Under the pieces are notes generated by a model. That model was not told the DNA's origin. It did not search any database and saw only the letters and a list, made by a program, of their open reading frames with translations. From contig CM049306.1 in NCBI GenBank assembly GCA_026874595.1, forward strand, positions 54,344,019-54,408,018: a stretch of DNA of 64,000 bases. The letters are read 5' to 3'. Each line of letters begins with the position of its first letter. Positions within the stretch are counted from its first letter, which is position 1. The translations under genes and the position numbers were made by a program. Shown one piece after another: positions 33,802-46,256 of this stretch. Origin of the DNA: Sipunculus nudus (Eukaryota > Annelida > Sipuncula > Golfingiida > Sipunculidae).

Positions 33802-35985
33802 AGAGACGAGATTGAAATCCAGGCGGATTTTAAATTCGCCTAGACGAGATTGCGATTGTGATCTCGCCTAGGCGAGATTGCAATTGTGATCTCGGCTAGA
33901 CAGATTTTAAACTTGCCTAGACGAGATCACAATCGCAATCTCGCCTAGGCGAGATTAAAATCCATCATGGAGCAGGCCAGGATTTTAATCTCGCCTAGGC
34001 CAGTTTAAAATCCGTCTGGTGTCATCCAGGCGAGTTTAAAATCTGTCTGATATTACTTAGGCGAGTTTAAAATCTGCCTAGGCGAGATTAAAATAGTGAT
34101 CTGATCTAATTTTCTAATATATTAAGCATTGTAATTGACATATGAAAGATGTTTTCAGTCGGATTTTCAATATTTTAACACTGAATGGTTATATATAGTT
34201 AAAAGGTAATATATTTATTAATATTTACAGAATATTATAGTATTAATGTAATAATTAACTTTTTTACAGTAATGTAATAATTATTCATGTGATAATTAAC
34301 ATTAATTTTGGAAACAGAATTATGAAACAGATATTTGATTATTATATGAACGTTTGATGTTTCATGTGGTCTACAGCATCCTTATCATACCAATTATTTG
34401 CTAAACATTAATTAATCTTTATTTTTTTTCTCCAGTTTTCTTAACAACCTTGGGATTGTAAATATCACTAATAATTTTTACAAAAAAATAATTTGTAATT
34501 GTATTTAAATATATGGCAATTAGAGAGTAACAAGAGGTATATTGAAGCACACTTATGAGATATTATGAAGAGCAAATCTGGGGGAAAAAGTCATCCAGTT
34601 GCATATTGAATCAATCATAGATAGATAGATAGACAGATAGATAGATTAGTTTAGATAGCTATTACTTCACTATTGAATGAGTATATTACACATTAACATA
34701 AACAATCATCCTATTTGATCATTCTTACAGGACAAACAGAACAAATTAGTTGGTTGATCTAGTTCAAATGTTTCTTTTCACCCAGGTATTCAACACTCAA
34801 CAGTCAAAACATGTATACTTATGGTACAAAATATGCAGGGTTTCAGTATATATGATGGACTTTGATACACCATCCTTTTTTTAGGTAATTAAACATCATA
34901 TGAGAAAAGGTAAATGTTGATACACAGATGTATGCAAGTGAATATTTCTTTGTCTTATTTAGTCTTTTCTTATAATGTATATAATATTCTTCTGATTTTT
35001 TTTTAATGTTTTGTGAGGCATTTTGTGAAGCTTCAGTATTTATGTAGACTGTGTTACAAGATAACTGCCTTTTTTTGGACAGTATTATATCGTATCAGAA
35101 AAAATATGATTTCTAGATTCATAGAGTAATAGATCATTTATGCATGTGAACATGCATTGAATTATATTGATAAAAAATAAATGAGCTATGTTCCTTTTGT
35201 CTTTTTAAAATACTACATTACTAATATTACTAATACCAGTTTCCCTTCAAATTAATATTGACAACAAAATTATTATGTAAATAATCAGCAGCAGCCCACA
35301 TCATATATCATTTGAATATGCCATATACAATACCAAAGTAAGTTTCTTATTACATAGTTTATAAATAAAAATATAAAATAAAAAAATTAATGTTAATTAT
35401 AACATAAATATTATAATATTCTGTGAATAATATAATAATATTAAATATATATTACTTGTGAACTATACATAACCATATTAATAAAAAATATATATTATAA
35501 AATATTCCATTTCCAAAATTAATGTTAATTATTTAATTAATAATATAATCTGTAAATATTTAAAAAATATATAACTTGTGAACTATATGTAACCATTCAG
35601 TGTTAAAATATTGAAAATCTGACTGAAAACATCCTTCATAAGTCAATTACAATGCATAATTTATTGGGAAATTAGATCAGATCACTATTTTTAATATCGC
35701 CTAGGCAGATTTTAAACTCGCCCAAGTGATATCAGGCAGATTTTAAACTCGCCTGGATGACACCAGACAGATTTTAAACTCGCCTAGGCGAGATTAAAAT
35801 CATGGCCTGCTCCATGATGGATTTTAATCTCGCCTAGGCGAGATTGCAATTGTGATCTCGTCTAGGCGAGTTTAAAATCCGTCTAGCCGAGATCACAATT
35901 GCAATCTCGCCTAGGCGAGATCACAATCGCAATCTCGTCTAGGCGAATTTAAAATCCGCCTGGATTTCAATCTCGTCTCTGACAT
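33799..35985. repeat. TA-bounded palindrome B, arms about 530-600 bp
   Basis: The left arm (about 33799-34330) and right arm (about 35385-35985) are reverse complements. They begin at GTCAGAGACGAGATTG and end at CAATCTCGTCTCTGAC. The outer 300 bp of each arm are iterations of GATTGCAATTGTGATCTCG separated by CGCCTAGGCG, so each arm is itself full of short palindromes. The inner part is AT-rich (TTTTCAGTCGGATTTTCAAT on the left, complement on the right). The spacer is about 1.05 kb with no gene. Confidence 0.9.
34617..34647. repeat. (GATA)n microsatellite
   Basis: About seven GATA units with one GACA, within the spacer of palindrome B. Confidence 0.9.
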
Positions 35986-36053
35986 ATATATATATATTTA
36001 CATATATATATATATATATATATTTACACATATATATATTTACACATATATAC

Positions 36054-36126
<73 letters not shown>
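35983..36126. repeat. (TA)n microsatellite, right border of palindrome B
   Basis: TA with TTTACA interruptions at the inner side, then about 65 bp of pure TA. Confidence 0.95.
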
Positions 36127-36128
<2 letters not shown>

Positions 36129-37296
36129 AGTAATGCCTTATTTGTAGGCTTTTCATGAAGAATACTGTAATCATAATTTGTTTGATAACTTAATACTTTC
36201 CCAATGTAGTCCCAGTAGCCAACCTACTGAATATTATTGTGTCCTGTTACTCAGAGGAGATGTATGTCCTCTTAAGTGCTATTATTTATTCATAATAACT
36301 CTGACTTAGTCATAGGAAGCAAATGTATATATGATATCATCAGCAGGAAATAAAAATGCTTAAATTATAAACTGATATGTTATATGTGGGGGGGGGGGGG
36401 GAATTTTCCTCTGTGTACATTCAATGGTACTCAAAACCATAGGCTATTAGCACAGAGTAGACACACTTTAAGTGAATGCAAATAGAAACATTTATATAGT
36501 CGATATGTCCAGGTGTATTTGATAGCAAATTCAGGGTCATGATTAATCTTGTCAATTCTGTAGTTGTTGAAATGAGTGTTTGTTGTATAAATTTATGCAG
36601 CTTGGGTATATTACCAGAATTCACGTTAAATGGTCATCCTCAAGTTTGAAACTATTTGAGATGATGTGACAACTATATCAGTGCTAAGTGTGCTTCCCCA
36701 GGTGGCACAGCTTAAAACTATACTGCCAGTATATACTGGTATACATGTGAGAGCATTCTTCCTATATTTGTGACCCCCTCCTGATGGATTTGATGTCATA
36801 TACTTTAATCAACTAATTGTACTACTGTAGTATCAATTAACTGATTATATCAATTATTTATGGTTTTCTTTACATTACTGATTACGCTGGTTACAGTTTC
36901 ATGTAATTTATAATAAACCATTACCGGTATGTATACACATGGGAAGACATATTTTTGGGAACAAATGTGTTACATCTTTCAGGAACATAATAAGGTCAGG
37001 ACAAAAAGTTGTGACTACTCTGTATTAGGAGGATCACAGTTCACAAAACCATTACAGCATGATTTAACAAGTCTATCCATGATTTATCACTATTAATGTT
37101 ATCTGGTGATGTACACTGGCAGAAGGTTAGATAAGGCTAGATGCAAAATACATTACAGTACCATGACCTTCAAAAGCAGTGTCATGGCCATTGGATAGGC
37201 AACTCATCCTTTACATATGTAGAAAAAGCATTAACTAGAACAGGTACATGAAATTATTTATTGATAGTCGATCACCAGTTGCTTTTATCTGACAAT
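36127..37296. other. Intron 2 sequence, poly-G only
   Basis: Contains a 14-nt G run at 36388-36401. Nothing else recognised. Confidence 0.55.
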
Positions 37297-38455
37297 CATT
37301 GTATCCCCAGACAAAGCGGGAATACTATGGTTTAAGCATGGTCACGCCGCTGACGCTGCCACAGAGATTTTGTTTGGATGTGATAACTAAAAAAATATTT
37401 TAAGGATCTTTACCAAACTTGACATAGATATGGGTGAGAGGACGAAGCCTATTTTAAATGGGTTCATGACCTTTACTAGGAGAGTGACCTTGACCTTGAA
37501 TAGGTCCATTTTGGGGGAAAATCACACATATTCTTAAATATCTTAAAAAAATCTTGCATGGATTGATCCAAAAATCAAATTGACCAAAGATCTTGGATAG
37601 TGATGCCATGTACCAGAAACTGGTGGTGCCACCTGTTATCCTTTTCTTGTTTTCGTGCCATTTAATACCCCAGCATTGCCACTTAACAGTTCTGTGAGCA
37701 TTATAAGTCAAAAACTAATGGACAGATTTCTTTCATATAATGCATATACATAGACATGGGTTATGGGATGATGTATATTTAAATTGGGGTGAAGACCTTT
37801 CCTATGAGAGTGGCCTTGACCTTGAATATAGCCATATATGGTGAAAATCACACAAAATCATAAATATCTCAATAAGGAATGCATGGATTGGTCCAAAAAT
37901 CAAATTGACTGAAGTTCTTGGATAGCTTTGTCTTCTGCGGAAGACAGGTGGCGCCACCTTCTGTTGTTTTCTTGTTTTTGGGCCTTTTAATTACCCATTA
38001 TTGCCACTTAAAAGTACTGTGAGCATTATAAGTCTTAAACTGATGAACAGATTGGGCTGAAATTGTGCATGTCCTTTGATCTTGGATACCTCCATCTTGT
38101 ATTGAAGACTGGTGGTGCTATCTGCAATTGTAATCGTGTGGCATCCATCTGTACGTTTGCTTTTGGTGGAAATTGCTCATGCCTCGACTGGAGTGGTTCA
38201 TGGTATTATTCTGAAATTTGGCATGTCTATCCATCCTGGAAAGTGTTCTCGTAAACCACCTAATTGGCACCACCTACCTTCCCATTTTTGTAGTATGAAT
38301 TAATGCCCTTTTCTGATGAGTGATTTGCCCTATAGGCCTGAAATTTTGCATATTCATAGATCATGGACTCCTCCATTATGTACTCAAGACTGGTGGCGCC
38401 ATCTGCAAATGTTTAGGCTTGGCGTCCATCTGAACATCTGTACACTTGTTCCCTT
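37297..38455 (+). mobile_element. Divergent hairpin-led element (TTGTATCCCCAGAC family)
   Basis: Starts TTGTATCCCCAGACAAAGC with a damaged hairpin, then the same middle sequence as 27.8-28.5 kb (AGGTCCATTTTGGGGGAAAATC-like). GGTGGCGCCACC is at 37947-37958 and variants recur at about 38110 and 38392. The 290-bp tandem core is absent; instead the segment closing with TGGTGGCGCCATCTGCAAAT repeats. The 3' end is not identifiable. Confidence 0.65.
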
Positions 38456-38660
38456 TCTTGAACTTTGTTGACCCGCCATAAAACATTTGTTTCTTGACGC
38501 AGTCCAATACTACAAGCTTGACAAACATTGAATTTCGCATCACCTGAGGAACCTGAGGAAAGGCCGCTTCATCATTATATTTACTGGTTGTCTTGTAATC
38601 AAAGTGCCATGTGCCAGTCTCAGTGTATGTCACTGTGCAACCCAGCTGACAGCATCAGCA
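38455..38660 (-). CDS. Coding-like segment, possible captured exon, unknown protein
   Basis: On the minus strand a protein-like frame of about 65 codons reads GCTVTYTETGTWHFDYKTTS and continues with RNSMFVKLVVLDCVKKQMFY and GGSTKFKKG. The composition is soluble beta-rich, unlike repeat-derived frames nearby. A possible acceptor ...GATGCTGTCAG (minus strand, near 38646) precedes it, and a weak GTACAG donor lies after KKGNKC. I do not recognise the family. It may be an exon of a gene nested in the intron, a retro-fragment or a gene piece captured by the neighbouring element. Confidence 0.3.
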
Positions 38661-38711
38661 TCCACAGAACTGGTGGACATTTAATATGGTAAATATGGCA
38701 CCAAGTGAAAA

Positions 38712-41357
38712 TTTTTAGCTCAGCTCACTATAAGTCATCTGAGCTATAGTCGTGGTCCATTGTCTGTCGTTTGTCCGTCTGTCCGTCCGTCCGTAGATGT
38801 GGCACGTTTTGAAACCGTAAGACCTAGGAATCCAAAATTCGGCATAGTGTTAGATGTCCCCAAGATCTCCTACCAAGCCGAAAACTGGGTCTTTGGGACT
38901 TTGTTCCTTTGAGAAATTAAGGAAAAACCTCAATTTTTTATTAAAAACCTATTTTCACACTTCAGGGCTGCCTACTATCAAAACCAATCACCTATTTTCC
39001 TCATATTTACCATAAATATTCCTCTATATAGTTCCTATGTACATGCCTGAAATTATGTCTGTATTATATAATTTAAGAAAGTTATGGGCCAGAACATAAT
39101 GCATTTTGTAAAAAATCAGGAAAGATATTTGATCACTTAACACAAAACTTGTTAAAGCTATGGACTTTTTTTCAAGTAATATAACTTTAATTAATCAAAA
39201 TTAAATTGTATACCCAAAATTAGGTCAAAATCTTTTAAATTTTTTAAAATATTAACAAAAATAAAAAATTGGTACCTTAAATTTTGCCTAACTTTGACCA
39301 TGGCACGTTTTTTTCCTGTAATTACTGTGGATTTAATTTTCTCAGCATGTTTTTGTTAGCATTTTGTCTGTTAACACCAAAAATTTGAAACCAGTTGATC
39401 CAAAACTGTAGATTTTATTCAAGTTTTCAAGCACCATGTAACATATTGTTTACATCAGGCTAGTGTTATGCAGTTTGCAAGAGATCAGCTCCCCAGCTTA
39501 AGCTCTCAGTTCCTAAAATTTGGCATACAATTAGATGTCTCCAAAATTCCCCACCATGCCAAGAATTTGGTCACTAGGACTTAATACCTTTGAGATATTA
39601 ATGAAAAACTTCATTTTTCAAAGTTCAATTAAAACCCCATTGTTACACTTCAATACTGCCTAATATCAAAACCACTGATCTGACTTTAATCATATATAAT
39701 AAAACATGTTTTTCTATACATTCTCTGTGCACATGCCAGAAATGATGTCAGTATTGCGTAATTGTTTTATAGTTATTTTCCCAAACATAATGCACTTTGT
39801 AAAAAATCAAGAAATATATTTACTCCCTTAACACGGGGCTTGCTGAAGCTAGAGATTTTTTGTCAGGGATGTAACATTATTTAATCAAGATTCAATTGAA
39901 TACCCAAAATTAGTTCTGAATTTTTAAAATTTTATAAGTTATTAGTATAAATATAAAATTAGTACCTTAAATTTTGCCCAACTTTGACCATTTCACTTTT
40001 GTTTCATGTGAGCTCTGTTTATATCATTTTCATATCATATGCACACATAAGGATTTCAGCTTTTTAGTTTAGAAAGCTGAAAGAAATTGGCCAAAAATTG
40101 TAGCTTTTATTAATGTTTTTATGAGACCATGTCAGACCTTGGCTCTCTCCAGCCACTCTTGAGGCACCTGTATGTTGACCTTGTTGAACTTTCAGCAAAT
40201 TATGCATGCTTGGGCGAGGCATATACTGGGGCAGCCAGGCAGCTTATGGCCAGCCACAGTTGTTCCAGGTGTCCAACCCAACTCATCTAGTAATTTTAAC
40301 CAACAACATAACAATAAACAATAAATTAATCAATTTTTATTGGTTTTTAATAACAAATTAAAGAAAAATAGGAAAGGAATTTGTTAGTTTATAATAATAG
40401 GGAATTAACTTGCAGTTACTGATGATATAAGAATCTTGTATCGATGGATAGAATGCCACATATTCCAAATAACACCATGCAGTCACCTATGGCATTTTTC
40501 AGTTCAATTTTAATAATAAAAAAAGTAAATCATATTATTCATTACTAATCATTAGGGATCATATGAAGGAAATTAATGATAGACAAAGATGTAGTTGATA
40601 ATATTAATCTAGATTCCTACTGTGTCTAGTGTGTACATTGATGTGAAATTAGTCCAAAATGAATATATCACATTTATTTTTTTTTAATATAAATAAAAGC
40701 CATAAAACCAGGTACTTATGATCATTATTTAAATGTGTGAATTTTGTACATTCTGGATTCTCAACACCATTGTTTGGTGAAAACTGAATAAATACCAGAC
40801 ATGGTGGGAATACTTTGCAATTGTATTTAAATACGAATATGAATATGTACTCCATTATAAAATTTCTTGCATAAAGAATGGGAATTCAGGTAAAAATGAA
40901 AGTATATGAATACCAGTGCAAATACTTTCCAAATGTATTCATGAATGCATTCATGAATATATTCTTTAATATTATTTTAATAATCATTTCAGTTATATTT
41001 CATTTTAAAAATCATACGATTCTCTTATTATTTTTAATAAAAAATTATATCTGGGACAATATTTGTAATTTTTTTTAATAAATAGTTAAACTCTTTTATT
41101 ATATGTTCTGCTTATAAGTTATATGGCTAAGTCAAAATCTGTGTGACAATAGTTCTCCATTTGTTAATTAAATAAATGAAATCAGTTCTCTTCTCTGTCC
41201 CCAAAGGTACTATCAAAATCATACATAAGCTAAACAACAACAACTCATAATACAGCTTATACTTATTACCACACAAAACCAGCATGTGCCTCATTTCTAA
41301 ATCATATTTTTTTATCATATATAACAGCTGAGCGCCGTGACCCATAGGTCCCTTGTT
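38712..41357 (+). mobile_element. 2.6-kb hairpin-ended non-coding element, copy 1
   Basis: 5' end TTTTTAGCTCAGCTCACT...GTCATCTGAGCTATAG (hairpin), then a GTCTGTCCGTCCGTCCG microsatellite. The interior contains two direct related blocks about 690 bp apart (TTAGATGTCCCCAAGATCTC against TTAGATGTCTCCAAAATTCC), and the AT-rich 3' third ends AACAGCTGAGCGCCGTGACC then CATAGGTCCCTTGTT. No transposase. A 3' palindrome close to the terminus, a 5' hairpin, T-rich flanks and absence of an obvious target duplication recall Helitron/Helentron-derived (HINE/DINE-like) elements, but no CTRR end is present, so the class is unresolved. Confidence 0.88.
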
Positions 41358-42578
41358 TAATATGGGGGTTTTACAGCGAGCGCTGAATAACACACAAATA
41401 AAGCCAGGGATTTTTTATCTTAAGTACAGGAGTAAGCCCCGCATGCTGTCAGTGGCATCGACAATTTTATAATTGCATACACATTTCAAGTGAATTGCTA
41501 TGATATATTTGGCAAAAAATACACTAAAACTTAAATATTTCAGGATTTGGAATTCCCTTTCAGTCTGTCAGTTCTGCAATTCCTTCTGCAATTGTGGAAA
41601 ATCACTGGCACTACTGTCAGAAGGGCTTTCCTATATCCGTTCCGATAAAATCCCTGTGTCAATGCAGCAAGGGCAAACCTTTTCTTATCAATTGTGTAAC
41701 TATGTGCACATCTAAATCTGATGTATAAAAGATAAATTCAAACAAAAACAAAGCACTGTAATGTTCTTTATTGAGTGTACATTGCCACCATACGGCATGA
41801 TCAATGAGGCAAACTTGTACACTTGTATAAGATGGCTCCCCTCTTTGCAAAATATTTTAAAGATAAAATTTATCATCCTGTATATGAGTAAATACAGTAA
41901 AACTTTTTTTCTTAACCAGACTGCACAATTTAATTCAAAAGACGTATGAAAAGGCCAAGCACCTAAATCTTATCTATTTGATTGTCAATAAAATATTTAT
42001 CATGCATCTAGCAAGTGGTGGAGAGCTTTAGTCCAGACTTGGTCTCAACTCAGGATTTGAGTCAACTTTTTTTTGTACTCGTTTTTGACTGAGTCCATCT
42101 CAAGTCCAGCAGAAGGAAAGCTGTGATACATATCTTTAAGACATTTATAGACATGTGCAAACTACTCATAGAATATTAAAAAAATGGACAGTATAAACTA
42201 AGCTTCATTCTACATTGAAAGCTAAATGTGTTATTAAACTAAATTAAAAGGAAAATGTAAAATAACATAAAAATAATTATTGCAATCTCAAAGTTCCATT
42301 TTAAATTCCTTTTTATTAACTGCTTTTGTTGAAGTTGGACTTGGGATCCAGATGACACATACTCAAAGGTGGACTTGGACTCAAACCTCAAAGACTCAGA
42401 CTTGGACCCCGGGAGCCTGAACTTGGACTTACACCCAGGCTCAGATGGTGTAGACCAGAAGCTGGTCCAGGGGGTCTACACCCCCCACCCCCTTTTTTTC
42501 ATATGTGGCAACATTTTTTTAAGGGTTTCAGAGGAAATTTTGTGGCCTGGACTCCCGTTTTCCGGACTTGGGGACCTC
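41358..42578. other. Intron sequence with GGACTTGGACTC-type repeat
   Basis: About 42005-42110 and 42335-42440 contain words such as GACTTGGACTCAAAC, related to about 19390-19520. Together they may be the two ends of one decayed element. Otherwise no feature. Confidence 0.5.
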
Positions 42579-43282
42579 TTTTTAGCCCTTAGGCTGATGG
42601 GCTATTGTCGTCACCCAAGCTGTCCGTCCGTCCGGCATCCATTAACTTTTACCTTGTGAGCGGGATATCTTGAAAAGGATTCATCGTCAGAATTTTATTT
42701 CCGACAAAATCTCGGTCAAGTTCGAAGATGGGTGACCTTGACCTATTTTTCTACATTTTAGAGCTGATTATAGAAAAACACTTAGATGCTAATTACTCAG
42801 GAACCATTTGATGGATTTTCACAAAACTTACTATGGTTATTGGGACTGATAATTTGTACCTGCTACACAAGTTTGGTGGCGCCATCTACAATTTCTGATT
42901 TTTAATGAATTTTTATCTGATTTTTCAACTTTGGGCTTGTGAGGGGGATATCTCTAAAAGGATTCACCGTAGGAATTTTATTTTTTCGGTGAAAATGTAT
43001 ATTGACAAAATCTCGGTCAAGATCCAAGATGGGTGACCTGGACCAATTTTTCTACGTTTTAGAGCTGATTATAGAAAAAACATTTAGAAGCTTATTTTTC
43101 AGGAAGCATTTGGTGGATTGTTATGAGTCATGGTACATACCTCTCCTTTTTAAATTTATAACTGAGACATGTACAGATATACATCCATGTGAGAACAGAT
43201 ATTTAGTACTTGTTACTGTTACCACCTCTAAACACTGTTCTTTTGGCTGAGGGCTTTTGTCAGCTTCTGCTGATATTCTAGT
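42579..43282 (+). mobile_element. Hairpin-led non-coding element, 0.7 kb
   Basis: Begins TTTTTAGCCCTTAGGCTGAT GGGCTA (TAGCCC/GGGCTA hairpin), then CTGTCCGTCCGTCCGGC, and ends GGCTGAGGGCTTTTGTCAGC with a TTCTGCTGATATTCTAGTT tail. Contains two 270-bp tandem blocks (TTGTGAGCGGGATATC at about 42655, TTGTGAGGGGGATATC at about 42928). Same architectural plan as the 2.6-kb family but different sequence. Confidence 0.72.
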
Positions 43283-43894
43283 TAGGCAATGTCATTAGTG
43301 CTCCCTGTGTTGGACCCTTCCTTTTCCTAAATCCTGGATCCTCCCGGGACTGGACTACATCACTGCATCTGGCCTTATAACAGCATGCTGTCCAAGTTTA
43401 TATTTATATACAATGATGTACAAATTTCTTATCACTTTATTACACACTTATACAAAATATCTTTTATACTTTCATGTGTGTTTTAAGAATACTGATGATC
43501 TACAATGGTTTTATTAATAATCCTTCCTGATTCATGGTGTGAAACAAAGGTTTATTGTTATTTTCTTTTTCATATATCCATTTATCATCATCATTTTATT
43601 TTGACAATTACCAGCGTGTTTTTAAAAGATGCAGTGATTGAGCTGTGCTGGTGTTGTTGAATGTTCCTCCATGCAGTGTACAGTGTTATCTTTTTCATGT
43701 TTTGTTCCTGTGGTTATAACTGGCTTGGCCTGTCCAGCATCTTTATCTTACTTCTGTTATTTAGATATTCTTTTGTTTTGGAAGGAACAATGACTTAAAT
43801 GCAGTGTATTTGCTTGTACTGAAACAGCACATTGTTAAATGTGTACTGTAGAAAGCCATAGGGTACACTCACAAGATTGATGTTATCCTTTATG
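43283..43894. other. Intron sequence, no feature recognised
   Basis: AT-rich and unremarkable. Confidence 0.6.
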
Positions 43895-45175
43895 AGTTAA
43901 CACCCTAGAACCACCTTTTGTCCTGGATGGTCTAAAACCAGAACCACCTTCTGTCCTGGGTGGTCTAAAACCAGAAGCCCCTCCTGTACAGGTGGTCTGA
44001 ACCCAGAACCAGGTGGTCTAAAACCAGAACCAGCTTTTGTCCTGGGTGGTCTAAAACCAGAACCACCTTCCTTCCTGGGTGGTCTAAAACCAGAATCCCC
44101 TCCTGTACAGGTGGTCTAAAACATGAACCCCCTCTTGTCAATATGGTTTGAAACCATAACCACCTCCTGTCATTGGTAGTCTAAAACCAGATCCATCTCC
44201 AGTCCAGGTGATCTAAAACCAGATCCACCTCATGTCATGGTGGTCTAAAACCAGAACACCACCTGTCATGGTGGTCTAAAACCAGAACCCTCTCCTGTTC
44301 TTGGTGGTCTAAATCAGGCAGTTAGGCTAAAACCAGAACCACCTCCTGTCCTGGTGGCCTAAAACCAGACCACCTCCTGTCCTTGTGGCCTAAAACCAGA
44401 CCACCTCCTGTCCTTGTGGCCTTAAACCAAATCCAGCTCCTATCCAGGGTGGTCTTAAACCAGAACCACCTCCTGTCCTGGTGGCCTAAAACCAGACCAC
44501 CTCCTGTCCTTGTGGCCTAAAACCAGACCACCTCCTGTCCTTGTGGCCTTAAACCAAATCCAGCTCCTATCCAGGGTGGTCTTAAACCAGAACCACCTCC
44601 TGTCCTGGTGGCCTAAAACCAGACCACCTCCTGTCCTTGTGGCCTAAAACCAGACCACCTCCTGTCCTTGTGGCCTTAAACCAAATCCAGCTCCTATCCA
44701 GGGTGGTCTTAAACCAGAACCACCTCCTGTCCTGGTGGCCTAAAACCAGACCACCTCCTGTCCTTGTGGCCTAAAACCAGACCACCTCCTGTCCTTGTGG
44801 CCTTAAACCAAATCCAGCTCCTATCCAGGGTGGTCTTAAACCAGAACCACCTCCTGTCCTGGTGGCCTAAAACCAGACCACCTCCTGTCCTTGTGGCCTA
44901 AAACCAGACCACCTCCTGTCCTTGTGGCCTTAAACCAAATCCAGCTCCTATCCAGGGTGGTCTTAAACCAGAACCACCTCCTGTTCAGGAGGTCTTAATC
45001 CAGAGCCACCTTCTGTCCTGGATGGTCTAAAACCAGAATCACCTGTTTTGGGTGGTCTTAAACCACAACAACCTCCTGTCCTAGTAGTCTAAAACCAGAA
45101 TCATCTCCTCTCCAGATGGTCTAAAACCAGACCACCACCTGTCTGGAGTGGTCTAAAGCACAGCTGCCTCTCCCA
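43895..45175. repeat. About 35-bp minisatellite with a 127-bp higher-order block
   Basis: About 35 degenerate units of GGTGGTCTAAAACCAGAACC followed by ACCTCCTGTCCT. In the centre (about 44340-44965) a four-unit block is repeated almost exactly five times with a 127-bp period; the marker AAATCCAGCTCCTATCCAGG starts at 44429, 44556, 44683, 44810 and 44937. The flanks are more divergent, so the homogeneous core is the recently expanded part. No continuous frame. Confidence 0.95.
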
Positions 45176-46200
45176 GTGGTTTCGAGAGAGTTTTGCTTTT
45201 TATACATAGTGTAATTCTGGACAAATATGTCCATTATGGAAACATGTTACTTTAATTATATTGCAGTAGACACATTTGCAAAACAAAATAGGGGCAGTAT
45301 TGGGAATATCAATTATCATATATACATGTGTGTACTCTTAATACAGTAATCTTATAATCTTTACCGAAGAGTGTTTTGATAAACAGTACAAAGGAAGTTT
45401 TAGGTACATTGGTCTTTCATGAGTTATGAAAATAATTGGAAAATATTAAATAGAAAAGTACAGTGGAGCCTCTCCGTACAGGTACCTCTGTACTAAGGGC
45501 CGCTCCTATTTACAGCCACACAGGCAGACCCTTGAAAGTAGGTCCCGAAATCTATAACCCCCCTACTAAGGGACCTCTTTATTATAGGCAGAATGTTTGC
45601 TCTTAACAGTGTCTGAAATTTTCAGGATCTACTGCCATTGAAATAACATATATTTGTTTCCACATCATCATTACATTTACAATTTATTTGTAATCCAATT
45701 TTGTTAATTCAGTTGTAATTGTAGTTAATTACAGATATTTACAATTTCAAATACCCCATTCCTGATGGTTAGAAGTATAAAAATCAGAACCACATTCAGT
45801 GGTCACTTCAGATTCACTTGCTTTATAAAATTCAGTGAAATTTTGTACAAAGGTCAACTATAGGTCATGGAGCTCTTATTACACTAAGTGCAAATTAGTT
45901 TCATAGATGCATGACAGATGGCCTTAGCTGTCAGTATTGTCAGATACCCAAGCATTCACTGCAACCAACTCTAAAATTTATAATGGTTAACCATCACACA
46001 AACTATGTTGTCATTGTGTTGTTAATATTTTTAAGTTACCCCATTATCTTAAAATATTCTTAACTATCCTTTTAGCATCTAGAGGGGTCAAATTTACTTG
46101 ATCAGTCAGAGTTTCAATAAGTATATGTCATCTTCAAGAGCAAGACAGTATGTATTTATCCTTGCACACTTAATAATCATGGATACGTTTGTTGTTGTAG
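45176..46200. other. Intron 2, last part; possible Tigger-like terminus
   Basis: TACAGTGGAGCCTCTCCGTA at about 45461-45480 and the ACTAAGGGACCTC block near 45563 resemble a degenerate pogo-type inverted repeat pair, unproven. The rest is AT-rich, up to the acceptor TTGTTGTTGTAG at 46200. Confidence 0.45.
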
Positions 46201-46256
46201 CGATTAACAGAAGCTGGTATCAAACAGTGGACTGGTATACCACTCAGGAAAAAAAA
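46201..46256 (+). CDS. SAM-domain protein, coding exon 3
   Basis: 56 bp: enters in phase 0, leaves in phase 2. Acceptor TTGTTGTTGTAG, donor GTAAGT. Encodes RLTEAGIKQWTGIPLRKK and two bases of the next codon. This is the LTE...GI helix 3-4 region of the SAM domain and the start of helix 5. It continues IDGKQLA from exon 2 without a gap. The eight-A run at the 3' end could be a slippage hotspot. Confidence 0.87.

Noticed and set aside
42369-42659. 96-codon Asp/Leu-rich frame
   Set aside because: Made of GGACTTGGACTC repeat words and the start of a hairpin-led element; not a gene.
43895-45175. CRISPR-like array
   Set aside because: No unique spacers; contiguous degenerate minisatellite units in an animal intron.
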